64,000 nt of DNA from Lysobacterales bacterium (GCA_020442465.1 JAGRJY010000160.1:155466-219465); one strand, 5' to 3'. Numbered from the stretch's first letter, positions 37,575-44,542 are shown. Numbers and translations: made by a program. The notes: generated from the letters alone by a model not told the origin.

Positions 37575-38396
37575 ATGTCGACCGAGCGCAGAGTGTTCTT
37601 CGTATCCGACGGCACCGGCATCACTGCCGAAACCATCGGACACAGCCTGCTGACCCAGTTCAATGGCGTGCCGGTGGTGACCCAGCGCATCGCCTTCGTC
37701 GACAACGCCGACAAGGCGCACGAAGCCGCAGAGCGCATCCGCAGGGCAGCTGCGGAGAGCGGGCTGCGTCCGATCGTGGTCAACTCGGTCGTCGACGGCG
37801 ACCTGAGTTCCATCCTCAATGACACTGGTGCGCTCATGCTCGACCTGTTCGAGCCGTTCATCGAGCCGCTGCAGCGCGAGCTCGGCGTTCCCCGCCAGCC
37901 CAGGGTGGGGCAGGCCCACGGCCTGGTCGACATGGTCGAGTACGAGGCACGCATCAACGCGACCAACTTTGCGCTCAGCCACGACGATGGCGTCGATCTC
38001 GACTACAACGATGCCGAGGTGATCCTGGTGGGCGTGTCGCGCTCGGGCAAGACGCCGACCTGTCTGTACCTGGCGCTGCACTTCGGCATTCGCGCGGCCA
38101 ATTATCCGTTGACCGAGGAAGATCTCGAGTCCGACATGCTGCCGGCCAAGTTGCGCGCGCACCGGCGCAAACTGTTCGCCCTCACGATCGATCCGCTGCG
38201 GCTGCAGCAGGTGCGCGAGGCGCGTCGGCCGAACAGCCGCTACGCGAAGATCGAGCAGTGTAGGAAAGAGGTCGCAGCGGCCGAAGCGCTGTTCCGTCAG
38301 GAGGCGCTGCCGGTGCTCAGCACCACGCACACTTCCATCGAGGAGATCGCCAGCAAGCTGATGTCGGTGCTGGGCATCGAAAGAGACATGTTCTAG
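37575..38396 (+). CDS. ppsR: PEP synthase regulatory kinase/pyrophosphorylase
   Basis: 273-aa DUF299 protein. PpsR inactivates PEP synthase by ADP-dependent phosphorylation of a Thr next to the catalytic His and reactivates it by phosphate-dependent dephosphorylation. [15 protein letters not shown] near the start and the P-loop GVSRSGKTP (about 153-161) are diagnostic. Its target ppsA is transcribed divergently. A ribosome-binding GGGAG lies upstream of the ATG at 37575. A rho-independent terminator follows the stop. Confidence 0.95.
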   Translation: MSTERRVFFVSDGTGITAETIGHSLLTQFNGVPVVTQRIAFVDNADKAHEAAERIRRAAAESGLRPIVVNSVVDGDLSSILNDTGALMLDLFEPFIEPLQRELGVPRQPRVGQAHGLVDMVEYEARINATNFALSHDDGVDLDYNDAEVILVGVSRSGKTPTCLYLALHFGIRAANYPLTEEDLESDMLPAKLRAHRRKLFALTIDPLRLQQVREARRPNSRYAKIEQCRKEVAAAEALFRQEALPVLSTTHTSIEEIASKLMSVLGIERDMF

Positions 38397-38414
38397 CGCT
38401 TTGACGCATTCTGC

Positions 38415-38439
38415 AAGCCCTTTTTTGCAGGGCTTTTTC
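38415..38439 (+). terminator. Rho-independent terminator of ppsR
   Basis: AAGCCCT (38415-38421) pairs with AGGGCTT (38429-38435), with a T-rich loop and a run of five T (38434-38438). It begins 18 bases after the ppsR stop. Confidence 0.85.
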
Positions 38440-38464
38440 GCTTGTCAGAAGGGCAAAAAACGCG

Positions 38465-38473
38465 TGCTATGAT
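38465..38473 (+). promoter_or_regulatory. Extended -10 promoter of the DUF1249 gene
   Basis: TGCTATGAT combines an extended TG motif (38465-38466) with -10 TATGAT (38468-38473, five of six matches). TTGTCA (38442-38447) lies 20 bases upstream, too far for a standard -35. The predicted transcription start falls at or next to the ATG at 38480. Confidence 0.55.
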
Positions 38474-38479
38474 CGAGCC

Positions 38480-38983
38480 ATGAGCCTCTCTGACGCCATC
38501 GGAATGAAGGGAAGCCGCTTCGGCTACCTGATGGCGTTGTATGCGGAAAACCACCTGCGACTGCAGCGCATGTTTCCGCTCGACGAGTTGTCCGGCGATC
38601 ACTGGATCTCGCGCATCGACGACGGGCTCGACCTGCGCCTCGACATCATCGAGCGGCACCCCTATACACTCGAAGTGCGGCTGACCTACGAGTTGACCGA
38701 TCCGCTGACGGGCGAGCTCGATCCCTCGGCCTATCTGCGCCATTACCGCGACGCCCGCATGTCCGAGGTTACGCACTGCTATGTGGGCAGGCGCTGGCAG
38801 GATGCGCTGGGTCTCGAGGCATCGGCCCGCACCGTGCTCGGACACCGGCTGCGGATGAACGTGTTCCTGTCGAAGTGGCTGCAGTATCTGGCCGAGCAGG
38901 GACACTCCCGGTTCACCCTCGAGCCGCGCCAGGAACCTGAACGTTTGCGCGGCCGGATCGCATCCGCCTGCGTGGACGCTTGA
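38480..38983 (+). CDS. DUF1249 family protein (YqiB-like)
   Basis: 167 aa, no known function. The N-terminal RFGYLMALYAENHLRLQRMF and the middle LDLRLDIIERHPYTLEVRLTY match the DUF1249/YqiB family of proteobacteria. No signal peptide, membrane segment or catalytic motif is visible. C-terminal NVFLSKWLQYLAEQGHSRF is also conserved in my recollection of homologues. The extended -10 at 38465-38473 predicts a leaderless mRNA from 38480; an ATG at 38504 is an alternative start. The stop codon overlaps the -35 of the tRNA promoter. Confidence 0.8.
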   Translation: MSLSDAIGMKGSRFGYLMALYAENHLRLQRMFPLDELSGDHWISRIDDGLDLRLDIIERHPYTLEVRLTYELTDPLTGELDPSAYLRHYRDARMSEVTHCYVGRRWQDALGLEASARTVLGHRLRMNVFLSKWLQYLAEQGHSRFTLEPRQEPERLRGRIASACVDA

Positions 38984-39008
38984 CGAGCCCGGGCCGAGTT
39001 TTCATAAT
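38980..39008 (+). promoter_or_regulatory. Promoter of the tRNA-Ala/tRNA-Glu unit
   Basis: TTGACG (38980-38985) and CATAAT (39003-39008) are separated by 17 bases. The GCGCG after the -10 is a GC-rich discriminator typical of stringently controlled stable-RNA promoters. The predicted start is about 10 bases before tRNA-Ala. The -35 overlaps the stop codon of the DUF1249 gene. Confidence 0.75.
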
Positions 39009-39023
39009 GCGCGTCTTTCCTCT

Positions 39024-39099
<76 letters not shown>

Positions 39100-39155
39100 G
39101 GGAAAACACGCAGCACCCGGCAGGTGTAACGACCTGCTAAGTAGCACCAAAAAAC

Positions 39156-39231
39156 GTCCCCATCGTCTAGAGGCCTAGGACACCGCCCTTTCACGGCGGC
39201 GACCGGGGTTCGAATCCCCGTGGGGACGCCA
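39156..39231 (+). tRNA. tRNA-Glu (anticodon TTC)
   Basis: 76 nt: acceptor GTCCCCA/TGGGGAC, D-arm with GTCTAGAGGCCTAGGAC, anticodon loop CTTTCAC within the CCGCC/GGCGG stem (anticodon TTC), T arm CGGGG-TTCGAAT-CCCCG and encoded CCA. It lies 56 bases after tRNA-Ala and is probably co-transcribed. It borders the gene-sparse 39.3-44.1 kb segment. Confidence 0.97.
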
Positions 39232-39240
39232 TATACGACG

Positions 39241-39277
39241 CAACCTGGGCTCGCTTCGGCGGGCCCAAGTTGTTTTT
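39241..39277 (+). terminator. Rho-independent terminator of the tRNA unit
   Basis: CAAC-TGGGC-CGC and GCG-GCCCA-GTTG (39241-39272) form a long stem with a TTCG tetraloop, followed by a TTTTT run (39273-39277). It ends the tRNA-Ala/tRNA-Glu transcript. Confidence 0.85.
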
Positions 39278-39842
39278 GGCGTACGGCAGCATGGGCAGCA
39301 CTCGGCTTCGGCTCGCCGCGCTGCCGAGGACGCTGGCCTCGGGGGTCGATGCGCCAGTTCTCTTCGGTGAGAAGCGCCAGGGCTGCAAAGGCGTGTCCGG
39401 TGCGCCGAGGCTGCGCGACGGCGCATCCGCGACTTACTCCTGACTGGCGCGCCAGATGCCGAGTCTGCCTGACCGCGGCTCACGCGCCCCCCGGCGTGCC
39501 GTCTATGGCATTGGCGGATCCGCACCGCACTCGAGCCTTGTGCGTGCTGCGATGATGTGGTTCATCCATCGACAGCTGAATCCGACTTCTATGCAGCATT
39601 CGGAGACGCCCGATCCCGGGATTCTCGCGGCGAGTGACGGGGGTCGTGATCACTGAATGATTCGAACCTGGTCGGGCTGTGGAGGACGACCACGGAACGC
39701 CATCCGGCGTCCGGCGGCCAGAGACGACCCGAAGCGGAAAGCGCTCCGACAACACCCCGAGACACCCATTCCACCGCAGCAATCGAGAACGCGCACCGTC
39801 GCAGCGCGAATTCGAAGACACCCAGAACACGCGACACGCTGC
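39278..39842. other. Gene-free stretch after the tRNAs
   Basis: I see no credible gene in these 565 bases. Open frames on both strands have Arg/Pro/Ser-rich compositions typical of GC-rich noncoding DNA. No transposase, integrase or duplicated tRNA-Glu end was noticed. It may be decayed sequence or the 3' flank of the LytTR gene. Confidence 0.5.
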
Positions 39843-40727
39843 TCAATTATTCGACTTCCACGCCTCCCTGAGCGCAGCGACGCGTGAGCGTGACACGGGG
39901 ATCACATCGGGCACGTCGCGCAGGCGCAGTTCGCAGCCCTGTGCATTGCCTTGCGCGGACTCGATCGCGGGCAGCCGGACCAGGTAGGAGCGATGGCACC
40001 GCAGGACCGGAGACAGGGCGAGCTGACGCTCCGCCTCGGCGAGCGGCATGCGCAACAAGCGCTCGTGGCGGCGACCGTCGATCCACCACACGACACCGAC
40101 ATAGTTCTGCTCGGCATGCACGTAGCGCAACGACGCCTGCGGAAGCTCAAGCTCGCCGTCCTCGGCGGTCAAGCGAATCGGTTCTGGCCCGAATGAATCA
40201 CTGACAGACGCGCTTTGCGCGATCGAAGCTCGGACCTGTCGCGGGTCGTGCTCGTCGTGCGGCAGCAACGCATCGTTGCGCAGTCGCAGGTGGCGCTCGG
40301 TCAGCAACACGCGAATCAGCACCGGTCCGATTGCGCACAATCCGGTGATGGCAACCGTGATCGCCCAGCGACCGGGTGACCAGCTCATCGGCGTGCGCCA
40401 GGCCAGCCAGGCCAGCAGCACGGTCGCCAGGATCAGCAGCTCGACGACGACGCGGAGCGCCTCGATACCCGTGGTCCAGCGTGACTCGTCGCGATGGCGG
40501 AACCACAGCACGGGCAGCCCGACGCGCAAAACCAGATCGGTCAGCAGGCAGAGCGTCGTGAGTTCGATGATCAGGCGATCGGCCGTGGCCGCCGGCCAGG
40601 TCGCCAGCCCGAAGGGCCGCGTGATCCAGATCAGCACGCCGGCCAGCCCGGCCACGAGTAGCGAATGCCCGGCCTCGATCGCGACTCCGCGAAACGCGGG
40701 GAATGGACGACGAAACAGGGCAGTCAT
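39843..40727 (-). CDS. Membrane-anchored LytTR-family transcriptional regulator
   Basis: 294 aa. Residues 1-150 hold four probable membrane segments (from SLLVAGLAGVLIWITRPFG onward). After a polar linker, residues about 195-290 are a LytTR DNA-binding domain: LRYVHAEQNYVGVVW, RLLRMPLAEAERQL, then CHRSYLVRLPAIES and VIPVSRSRVAALR. It has no receiver domain, so the membrane part is probably the sensor. It is divergent from a CPBP-family gene, and the 119-base spacer holds a 15-bp direct repeat that could be its binding site. The signal is unknown. Confidence 0.85.
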   Translation of the reverse strand: MTALFRRPFPAFRGVAIEAGHSLLVAGLAGVLIWITRPFGLATWPAATADRLIIELTTLCLLTDLVLRVGLPVLWFRHRDESRWTTGIEALRVVVELLILATVLLAWLAWRTPMSWSPGRWAITVAITGLCAIGPVLIRVLLTERHLRLRNDALLPHDEHDPRQVRASIAQSASVSDSFGPEPIRLTAEDGELELPQASLRYVHAEQNYVGVVWWIDGRRHERLLRMPLAEAERQLALSPVLRCHRSYLVRLPAIESAQGNAQGCELRLRDVPDVIPVSRSRVAALREAWKSNN

Positions 40728-40750
40728 GGGCGACGATGGTCGAGTGGCAA

Positions 40751-40785
40751 GGTCATTCGTCCCGGGATCCGGTCACTCGTCCCGG
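40751..40785. promoter_or_regulatory. Direct repeat, candidate LytTR binding site
   Basis: GGTCATTCGTCCCGG (40751-40765) and GGTCACTCGTCCCGG (40771-40785) differ at one base and start exactly 20 bases apart, about two helical turns. LytTR proteins typically bind paired direct repeats spaced this way. The site is 24 bases from the LytTR start codon and 62 from the divergent CPBP gene. Confidence 0.6.
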
Positions 40786-40846
40786 CGAGCTGGGACGCGG
40801 CGGGCGCACACCATAGCCTGATCCGGTCCCTATCCGGAAGCCGATC

Positions 40847-41557
40847 GTGCCACACAAACTCAACCATCTGCATCGTGCGCTGCTGCTGCGCTTCCCGCAG
40901 GCGATGAAGACGGATTCGCCCTGTTCGGCGCGCCACCTGCTGATCGCGTTCGCCGTTTGGGCGCTCGTGCTGCAACCGCTGATCAAGTACGGCAGCCGGG
41001 CGCTGGGGTTTGCCGGCGGGCTATGGGTGGGCACCGCCATCGCAGCGCTGCTGGTGCTCGCCGCGTGGGCGCTGCAACGCTGGATGATCGGACGTTCCCT
41101 GATCGATGCAGGATTCCGCAACCCGTCCGGCTGGAGCCCCGAGGAGCGTGTACTCGTGATCCAGGCACTGGTCGCAATGGCCGTGGTCATGACGTGGCTG
41201 TTCGGTTCCGGGGCATTCGGCAATCTGTTGCGCGACGGCGCGATCCACGCACTGCGCGCGGGGGTCACCGGCCTGATCTGGGGCATCGTGCAGGAGTGGG
41301 TCTATCGCGGCTGGTTGCAGCGCGGATTGCTGCCGCGTTGTGGTGCCTTTGCGGCCGTCCTGCTCGCCAACCTCGCCTACACCTTCGGCCCGCTGCACGC
41401 CGAGCTGTGGTTCGCCCGCGCCCCGGCAGAAATCAGCTGGGGACCGCTTGCAGCGATCTTCGGCATCGGCCTGCTGTTCGGATCGATCTACCAGCGCTCC
41501 GGAAACCTCTGGCTGCCGGCCCTGCTGCATGGCCTGTGGCCGCCCAACATGCGCTGA
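40847..41557 (+). CDS. CPBP-family (Rce1/Abi) intramembrane protein with altered motif 1
   Basis: 236 aa, about six to eight membrane segments. The CPBP glutamic endopeptidase motifs are recognisable: motif 1 reads QEWVYR (149-154) instead of EExxxR, motif 2 is FGPLH (F180-H184), motif 3 contains LLHGLW (H228). The first Glu of motif 1, replaced here by Gln, contributes to water activation in Rce1, so activity may be altered or lost. CPBP proteins process prenylated proteins or peptides or give bacteriocin immunity. GTG at 40847 has GGAAG 6 bases upstream; ATG at 40904 is an alternative. Confidence 0.75.
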   Translation: MPHKLNHLHRALLLRFPQAMKTDSPCSARHLLIAFAVWALVLQPLIKYGSRALGFAGGLWVGTAIAALLVLAAWALQRWMIGRSLIDAGFRNPSGWSPEERVLVIQALVAMAVVMTWLFGSGAFGNLLRDGAIHALRAGVTGLIWGIVQEWVYRGWLQRGLLPRCGAFAAVLLANLAYTFGPLHAELWFARAPAEISWGPLAAIFGIGLLFGSIYQRSGNLWLPALLHGLWPPNMR

Positions 41558-41631
41558 GCCAGGGTGAGGCAAGCGCTGCATTCCATCGCCCGATCAACCC
41601 ATCACGCTACCCACCACAAGGAGACCCACCC

Positions 41632-41835
41632 ATGTCGACCAAAACCACTATCTTCGTCGTGCTCGCCGTCCTGGTCGCCGGTGTACAGACCTTCGAGCTG
41701 TACTTCGCGTTCCAGGGCGGACGCATGGACATCGCGGGGTTCAAGGCATTGATCGTTGCCGCCTGCATCGGCTACGTGGTTCATGCGTTCCGTGCGCGTT
41801 CGGCCGCACATCAGGGGGCGACACGAACGGAGTAG
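41632..41835 (+). CDS. Small membrane protein of unknown function
   Basis: 67 aa with two hydrophobic segments: residues about 6-25 (IFVVLAVLVAGVQTFELYFA) and 35-52 (AGFKALIVAACIGYVVHAF), joined by a short polar turn with GGRMD, and a basic, polar tail. I do not recognise a family. A strong Shine-Dalgarno AAGGAG lies 8 bases before the ATG at 41632. It sits 74 bases after the CPBP gene on the same strand, so it may be its partner or substrate. Confidence 0.65.
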   Translation: MSTKTTIFVVLAVLVAGVQTFELYFAFQGGRMDIAGFKALIVAACIGYVVHAFRARSAAHQGATRTE

Positions 41836-42614
41836 CCTGCGTGGCAAGGTCATGGGTGCGAAGAGCGAGGACGTCGGGGCAAGCGCCCGGTCAAGCGCCA
41901 TAATCACCGGTGCCGGAGTCGAGGACCCCGTGGCCTGTCCACGTCTTGCTGCGGTGTCCCCGACTTGCTCCCCCTAGGTACCGGGCGAAACCGCCCACTC
42001 CGCCGGCCGCCCGCTCGCACAGGCAAGGCAACAGACCCCGAAAGTGGAGGTTGGAGCGGTGCCAGATACTTGGCGTAGAAGAAGTTCGACACCGCGAGCT
42101 GTTCGGACGTGATCCCGGATCTCGGCCAGCCGCTCGTGCGTGGAACCACAGGTTCGCTCGATCGGGTGGACGTGCTGCTCTAGCGCCGCGATCACAAGGT
42201 CCGCTCTTGGCCGATCTCGGAGGCTTCGTGTTGCCCATGGCTGTCGGCGAGCCAATCAGAAACCGCAGTTCTCGCTGATCAACCACCATCGGTGGGCGCT
42301 TCGTCTTGTCTGTCTTGGGAGCAGGCTCCATCGCGCTTTCGGCGTGGCAACGCTTCGATGGCTGTGTCGCGCAGCTGGTCTCGGTCGTATTGACACGGAG
42401 TGTGGGTTGTTCGCGGCTTGCGCGAGCGCCGGCAGCGAAGCACCAGGCACTGGGCTCCTTCGCGTCTTGCATAGCGCAATGCCCGTCGCCGGGCGACCAC
42501 GCAGAATGCGCGACGCAGTTGGGTGACCACAACGCAAGTGCTTGATGGGAAAGACTGGCCGGCATGGCACGCAAGCTGCACCGGTGGGCTGACCATCGAG
42601 CAGGAGTGTTGACC
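41836..42614. other. Gene-free stretch, possibly decayed
   Basis: 779 bases without a credible gene. Minus-strand frames run across it, but they overlap the entericidin gene, lack start signals and show no domain I recognise. It might be a decayed gene. No inverted terminal repeats or transposase motifs were seen. Confidence 0.5.
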
Positions 42615-42761
42615 ATGCGTACCCGAAGCTTGTTCCGAGTGTTGTTCGCCGCGGTGTCCCTGTGCGCGCTGAGCGCGTGCAACACCATCCACGGCGCTGG
42701 CCAGGACATCGAGAAGGCCGGCGAGGAGATCCAGGAAGCCGCCGACGACGCGCGCGACTGA
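42615..42761 (+). CDS. Entericidin A/B-family small lipoprotein
   Basis: 48 aa. A lipoprotein signal peptide ends in the lipobox LSAC (C about 21), followed by NTIHGAGQDIEKAGEEIQEAA, the compact amphipathic mature part characteristic of entericidins. In E. coli EcnA/EcnB form an antidote/toxin lipoprotein pair expressed under stress and stationary phase; here only one gene is present. The ATG at 42615 has AGGAG 9 bases upstream. A hemerythrin-like gene follows 13 bases later, probably in the same transcript. Confidence 0.85.
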   Translation: MRTRSLFRVLFAAVSLCALSACNTIHGAGQDIEKAGEEIQEAADDARD

Positions 42762-42774
42762 GCGGGGGCGGTCG

Positions 42775-43233
42775 ATGAACTCCTCCATCTTTGAGGCACT
42801 CCGCGAAGACCATGATCGCCAGCGCAGTCTGCTGGAGCGTCTGGCGCAGACGGAAGGCGATTCGCGTGCGCGCCGTCGACTCTTCAACGAGCTGAAGTCC
42901 GAGCTGGCGTGGCACGCAGCGGCCGAAGAGCGCCACTTCTACGTGCCGCTGATCGAGCACGACATGACCCAGGAGCAAGCCCGCCACGGCATTGCCGAGC
43001 ATCACGAGCTTGACGAGCTGATCGAGGAGCTGGATGGGATGGACATGTCCAGCCCGGGCTGGCTGCTGCGCGCGCGCCACCTGTTCGAACGTGTCGATCA
43101 CCATCTTGCTGAAGAGGAACACAAGGTGTTCCAGCTGGCCGGGAAGGTGCTCAACGACAGGCAGAAAGCGCGCCTTGGCGGTACCTACCGCGAGGCCATG
43201 AAGGAAGCGCGCGGCGATCGTGCTGCTGCCTGA
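42775..43233 (+). CDS. Hemerythrin HHE-domain protein
   Basis: 152 aa with the His and Glu ligand pattern of HHE cation-binding domains: REDHDRQRSLLERL (first His about 13), WHAAAEERHFYVPL (about 46-59), AEHHELDELIEEL (about 75-87) and DHHLAEEEHKVF (about 111-122). These bind a di-iron centre and sense or buffer oxygen, NO or iron, but a precise role is not inferable. It sits between two small lipoprotein genes and may be part of a stress cluster. Confidence 0.85.
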   Translation: MNSSIFEALREDHDRQRSLLERLAQTEGDSRARRRLFNELKSELAWHAAAEERHFYVPLIEHDMTQEQARHGIAEHHELDELIEELDGMDMSSPGWLLRARHLFERVDHHLAEEEHKVFQLAGKVLNDRQKARLGGTYREAMKEARGDRAAA

Positions 43234-43240
43234 ACCGAAT

Positions 43241-43285
43241 GATCAACTGAACAACTGACCCACTGACCCACTGACCCACTGACCC
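43241..43285. repeat. 8-bp tandem repeat (GACCCACT type)
   Basis: Units GATCAACT, GAACAACT, GACCCACT three times and a final GACCC lie head to tail from 43241 to 43285, about 5.6 copies. The array lies between the hemerythrin stop and the ribosome-binding site of the next lipoprotein gene. Similar CTGACC-rich arrays occur between genes in Xanthomonadales. Confidence 0.85.
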
Positions 43286-43303
43286 TGACGAAGGAGAACC
43301 ACC

Positions 43304-43837
43304 ATGAACACCCATCGCTTTCCCATGACCCTGCTCTCGCTGGCTATGGCCAGCGCGCTGGGCCTGTCGGCCTGCAGCGAGTCGCCTCGCGAAACGGCCG
43401 AGGATGTTGCCGAAGCCTCGCGTGAGCGTGCCGAGACTGTCTCCGAGGCGCGACGTGACTTGAACAAGGCCGTCGCGGAAGGCGATGAAGCCATGGCCAC
43501 CGCCGCCGCAGAAGGCGAGCACGACATCAACAAGGCGGTGATCGATCCGGATTCGACGCGACAGGATGTCGCCGATGCCACCAACGAGGCGGTACGCAAG
43601 CTTGACGATGCCAGCGGCGAAGCGCTCGAGCGCAATGCCGAAGCGAACTATGACCTGGCCATTGCGAAGGCGAAGGGCGATTTCAAGGTCGCCAGCGAGC
43701 AGTGCGACGGCTACAACACCATGGCTGAGCGAGACCGGTGCAAGGATGCGGCCGAGAACGTGTACGACGACATGGTGGCCAAGGCGAAGGCCGAGCTGGA
43801 TGACGCTGAGAAGCTGGCTGACATGTACAAGGACTGA
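43304..43837 (+). CDS. Alanine-rich coiled-coil lipoprotein, function unknown
   Basis: 177 aa. A lipoprotein signal peptide with lipobox LSAC (C about 24) precedes a highly charged, Ala/Glu/Asp-rich, almost fully helical region with heptad-like pattern (RETAEDVAEASRERAETVSE and similar). One pair of Cys lies in SEQCDGYNTMAERDRCKDAA. It resembles envelope stress or desiccation-type helical lipoproteins, without a named family I can assign. A ribosome-binding AAGGAG lies upstream of the ATG, and a strong terminator follows. Confidence 0.78.
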   Translation: MNTHRFPMTLLSLAMASALGLSACSESPRETAEDVAEASRERAETVSEARRDLNKAVAEGDEAMATAAAEGEHDINKAVIDPDSTRQDVADATNEAVRKLDDASGEALERNAEANYDLAIAKAKGDFKVASEQCDGYNTMAERDRCKDAAENVYDDMVAKAKAELDDAEKLADMYKD

Positions 43838-43870
43838 GGTAAGCAGATGGAACCAGTCTCATCGGGGCAC

Positions 43871-43912
43871 CACGCATCCGTTCGGCAGGGAAGCCGCGCG
43901 GATGCGTGTTTT
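43871..43912 (+). terminator. Rho-independent terminator after the Ala-rich lipoprotein gene
   Basis: CACGCATCCG (43871-43880) and CGGATGCGTG (43899-43908) form a perfect 10-bp stem with an 18-nt loop, followed by TTTT (43909-43912). It probably ends the entericidin-hemerythrin-lipoprotein transcript. Confidence 0.75.
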
Positions 43913-44126
43913 CGTGTTTGGTGGGTTGCGTGCCTGGCCGGCTCCTTACGTGGTGTGACTTTCGCGTGGCGGGTTCCGTACATGGAGGGACGCTTGTTTG
44001 CTGGGATCCGTGCCGGGCCGGATCACCTGGACTGGACTTCGGCTCAAGCAGCGACAGACACCTCATTGGCGTGGGCCGACTCTCCCGTGTGGTCCGATCG
44101 AGTGCGCTTCTCCTGAGCGGATTTTC
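43913..44126. other. Gene-free stretch before the TrpR-like gene
   Basis: These 214 bases, part of a 326-base gap, hold no gene I can support. The two overlapping short plus-strand frames begin in the terminator and have no ribosome-binding site. Confidence 0.5.
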
Positions 44127-44157
44127 TTGACTATCATGTAATAACGCGCTATTACAT
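44127..44157 (+). promoter_or_regulatory. Promoter and palindromic operator of the TrpR-like gene
   Basis: -35 TTGACT (44127-44132) and -10 TATTAC (44150-44155) are spaced by 17 bases. The palindrome ATGTAATA-ACGCGC-TATTACAT (44136-44157) covers the -10 and most of the spacer; only its two central flank bases break symmetry. This is the expected place for repression. The predicted transcription start is about 44162, two bases before the ATG at 44164. Confidence 0.75.
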
Positions 44158-44163
44158 TGCGCC

Positions 44164-44502
44164 ATGAAACGACGCGCATTGCCCACCGAACAGGATGAAG
44201 GCGCTGCCGTGCTGATGCTCAGCAGGGCCTTTCACGCCTTACGCTCGGCCGACGAAGTGGCGGCGTTCCTGCGCGACTTGTGCACGCCGGCCGAGATCGA
44301 AGCCATGGCCGACCGCTGGTCGGTGGTGCCGCACTTGCTCGACGGTGAGGCGTACCGCGACATCCACGACCAGACCGGCGTGAGCGTCACCACGGTGGGG
44401 CGCGTCGCGCGTTGCCTGGCGCATGGGCAGGGCTACCGGGCCGCAGCGCGTCGACTCGGGCTGCGCCGCGCCCGGCTCGATACTCCCGACGCCCACCGCT
44501 GA
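44164..44502 (+). CDS. TrpR/YerC-family transcriptional regulator
   Basis: 112 aa. The TrpR-like fold is indicated by LLDGEAYRDIHDQTGVSVTT, the helix-turn-helix region, and VGRVARCLAHGQGYRAAARR; LCTPAEIEAMADRW precedes it. YerC/YecD-type TrpR relatives lie directly ahead of hisG in Xanthomonadales. The immediate neighbour is hisG, 79 bases downstream, so it is a candidate regulator of histidine synthesis. A near-perfect palindrome overlapping its own promoter suggests autorepression. No Shine-Dalgarno is seen and the mRNA may be leaderless. Confidence 0.85.
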   Translation: MKRRALPTEQDEGAAVLMLSRAFHALRSADEVAAFLRDLCTPAEIEAMADRWSVVPHLLDGEAYRDIHDQTGVSVTTVGRVARCLAHGQGYRAAARRLGLRRARLDTPDAHR

Positions 44503-44521
44503 ACTCCCGCGTTTGCCGCCT

Positions 44522-44542
44522 GCGCAAGACGACGTCTTGCGC
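44522..44542. repeat. Perfect 9-bp inverted repeat in the hisG leader
   Basis: GCGCAAGAC-GAC-GTCTTGCGC forms a perfect hairpin with a 3-nt loop, in the 79-base gap between the TrpR-like gene and hisG. No T-run follows. It may be an RNA structure affecting hisG expression or a second operator. Confidence 0.6.

Noticed and set aside
39200..39231. tRNA-Glu 3' end as an integration site
   Set aside because: I looked for a second copy of the tRNA end further downstream up to hisG and for an integrase; neither was noticed, so no att site is reported.
39175..39555. Short open frames on both strands across the tRNA-Glu gene
   Set aside because: They read through the tRNA and its terminator; peptides such as RGFEPRSPP are a well-known artefact of translating tRNA genes.
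41891..42799. 302-codon minus-strand frame across the gene-free stretch
   Set aside because: It covers the entericidin gene and runs into the hemerythrin gene in antisense, and shows no domain, start signal or typical composition.
43241..43285. Possible CRISPR array
   Set aside because: The repeats are 8-bp, head to tail, without spacers and without cas genes nearby.
43847..44116. 89-codon plus-strand frame before the TrpR-like gene
   Set aside because: Starts in the terminator hairpin region with no ribosome-binding site; composition Arg/Trp/Ala-rich and no family.
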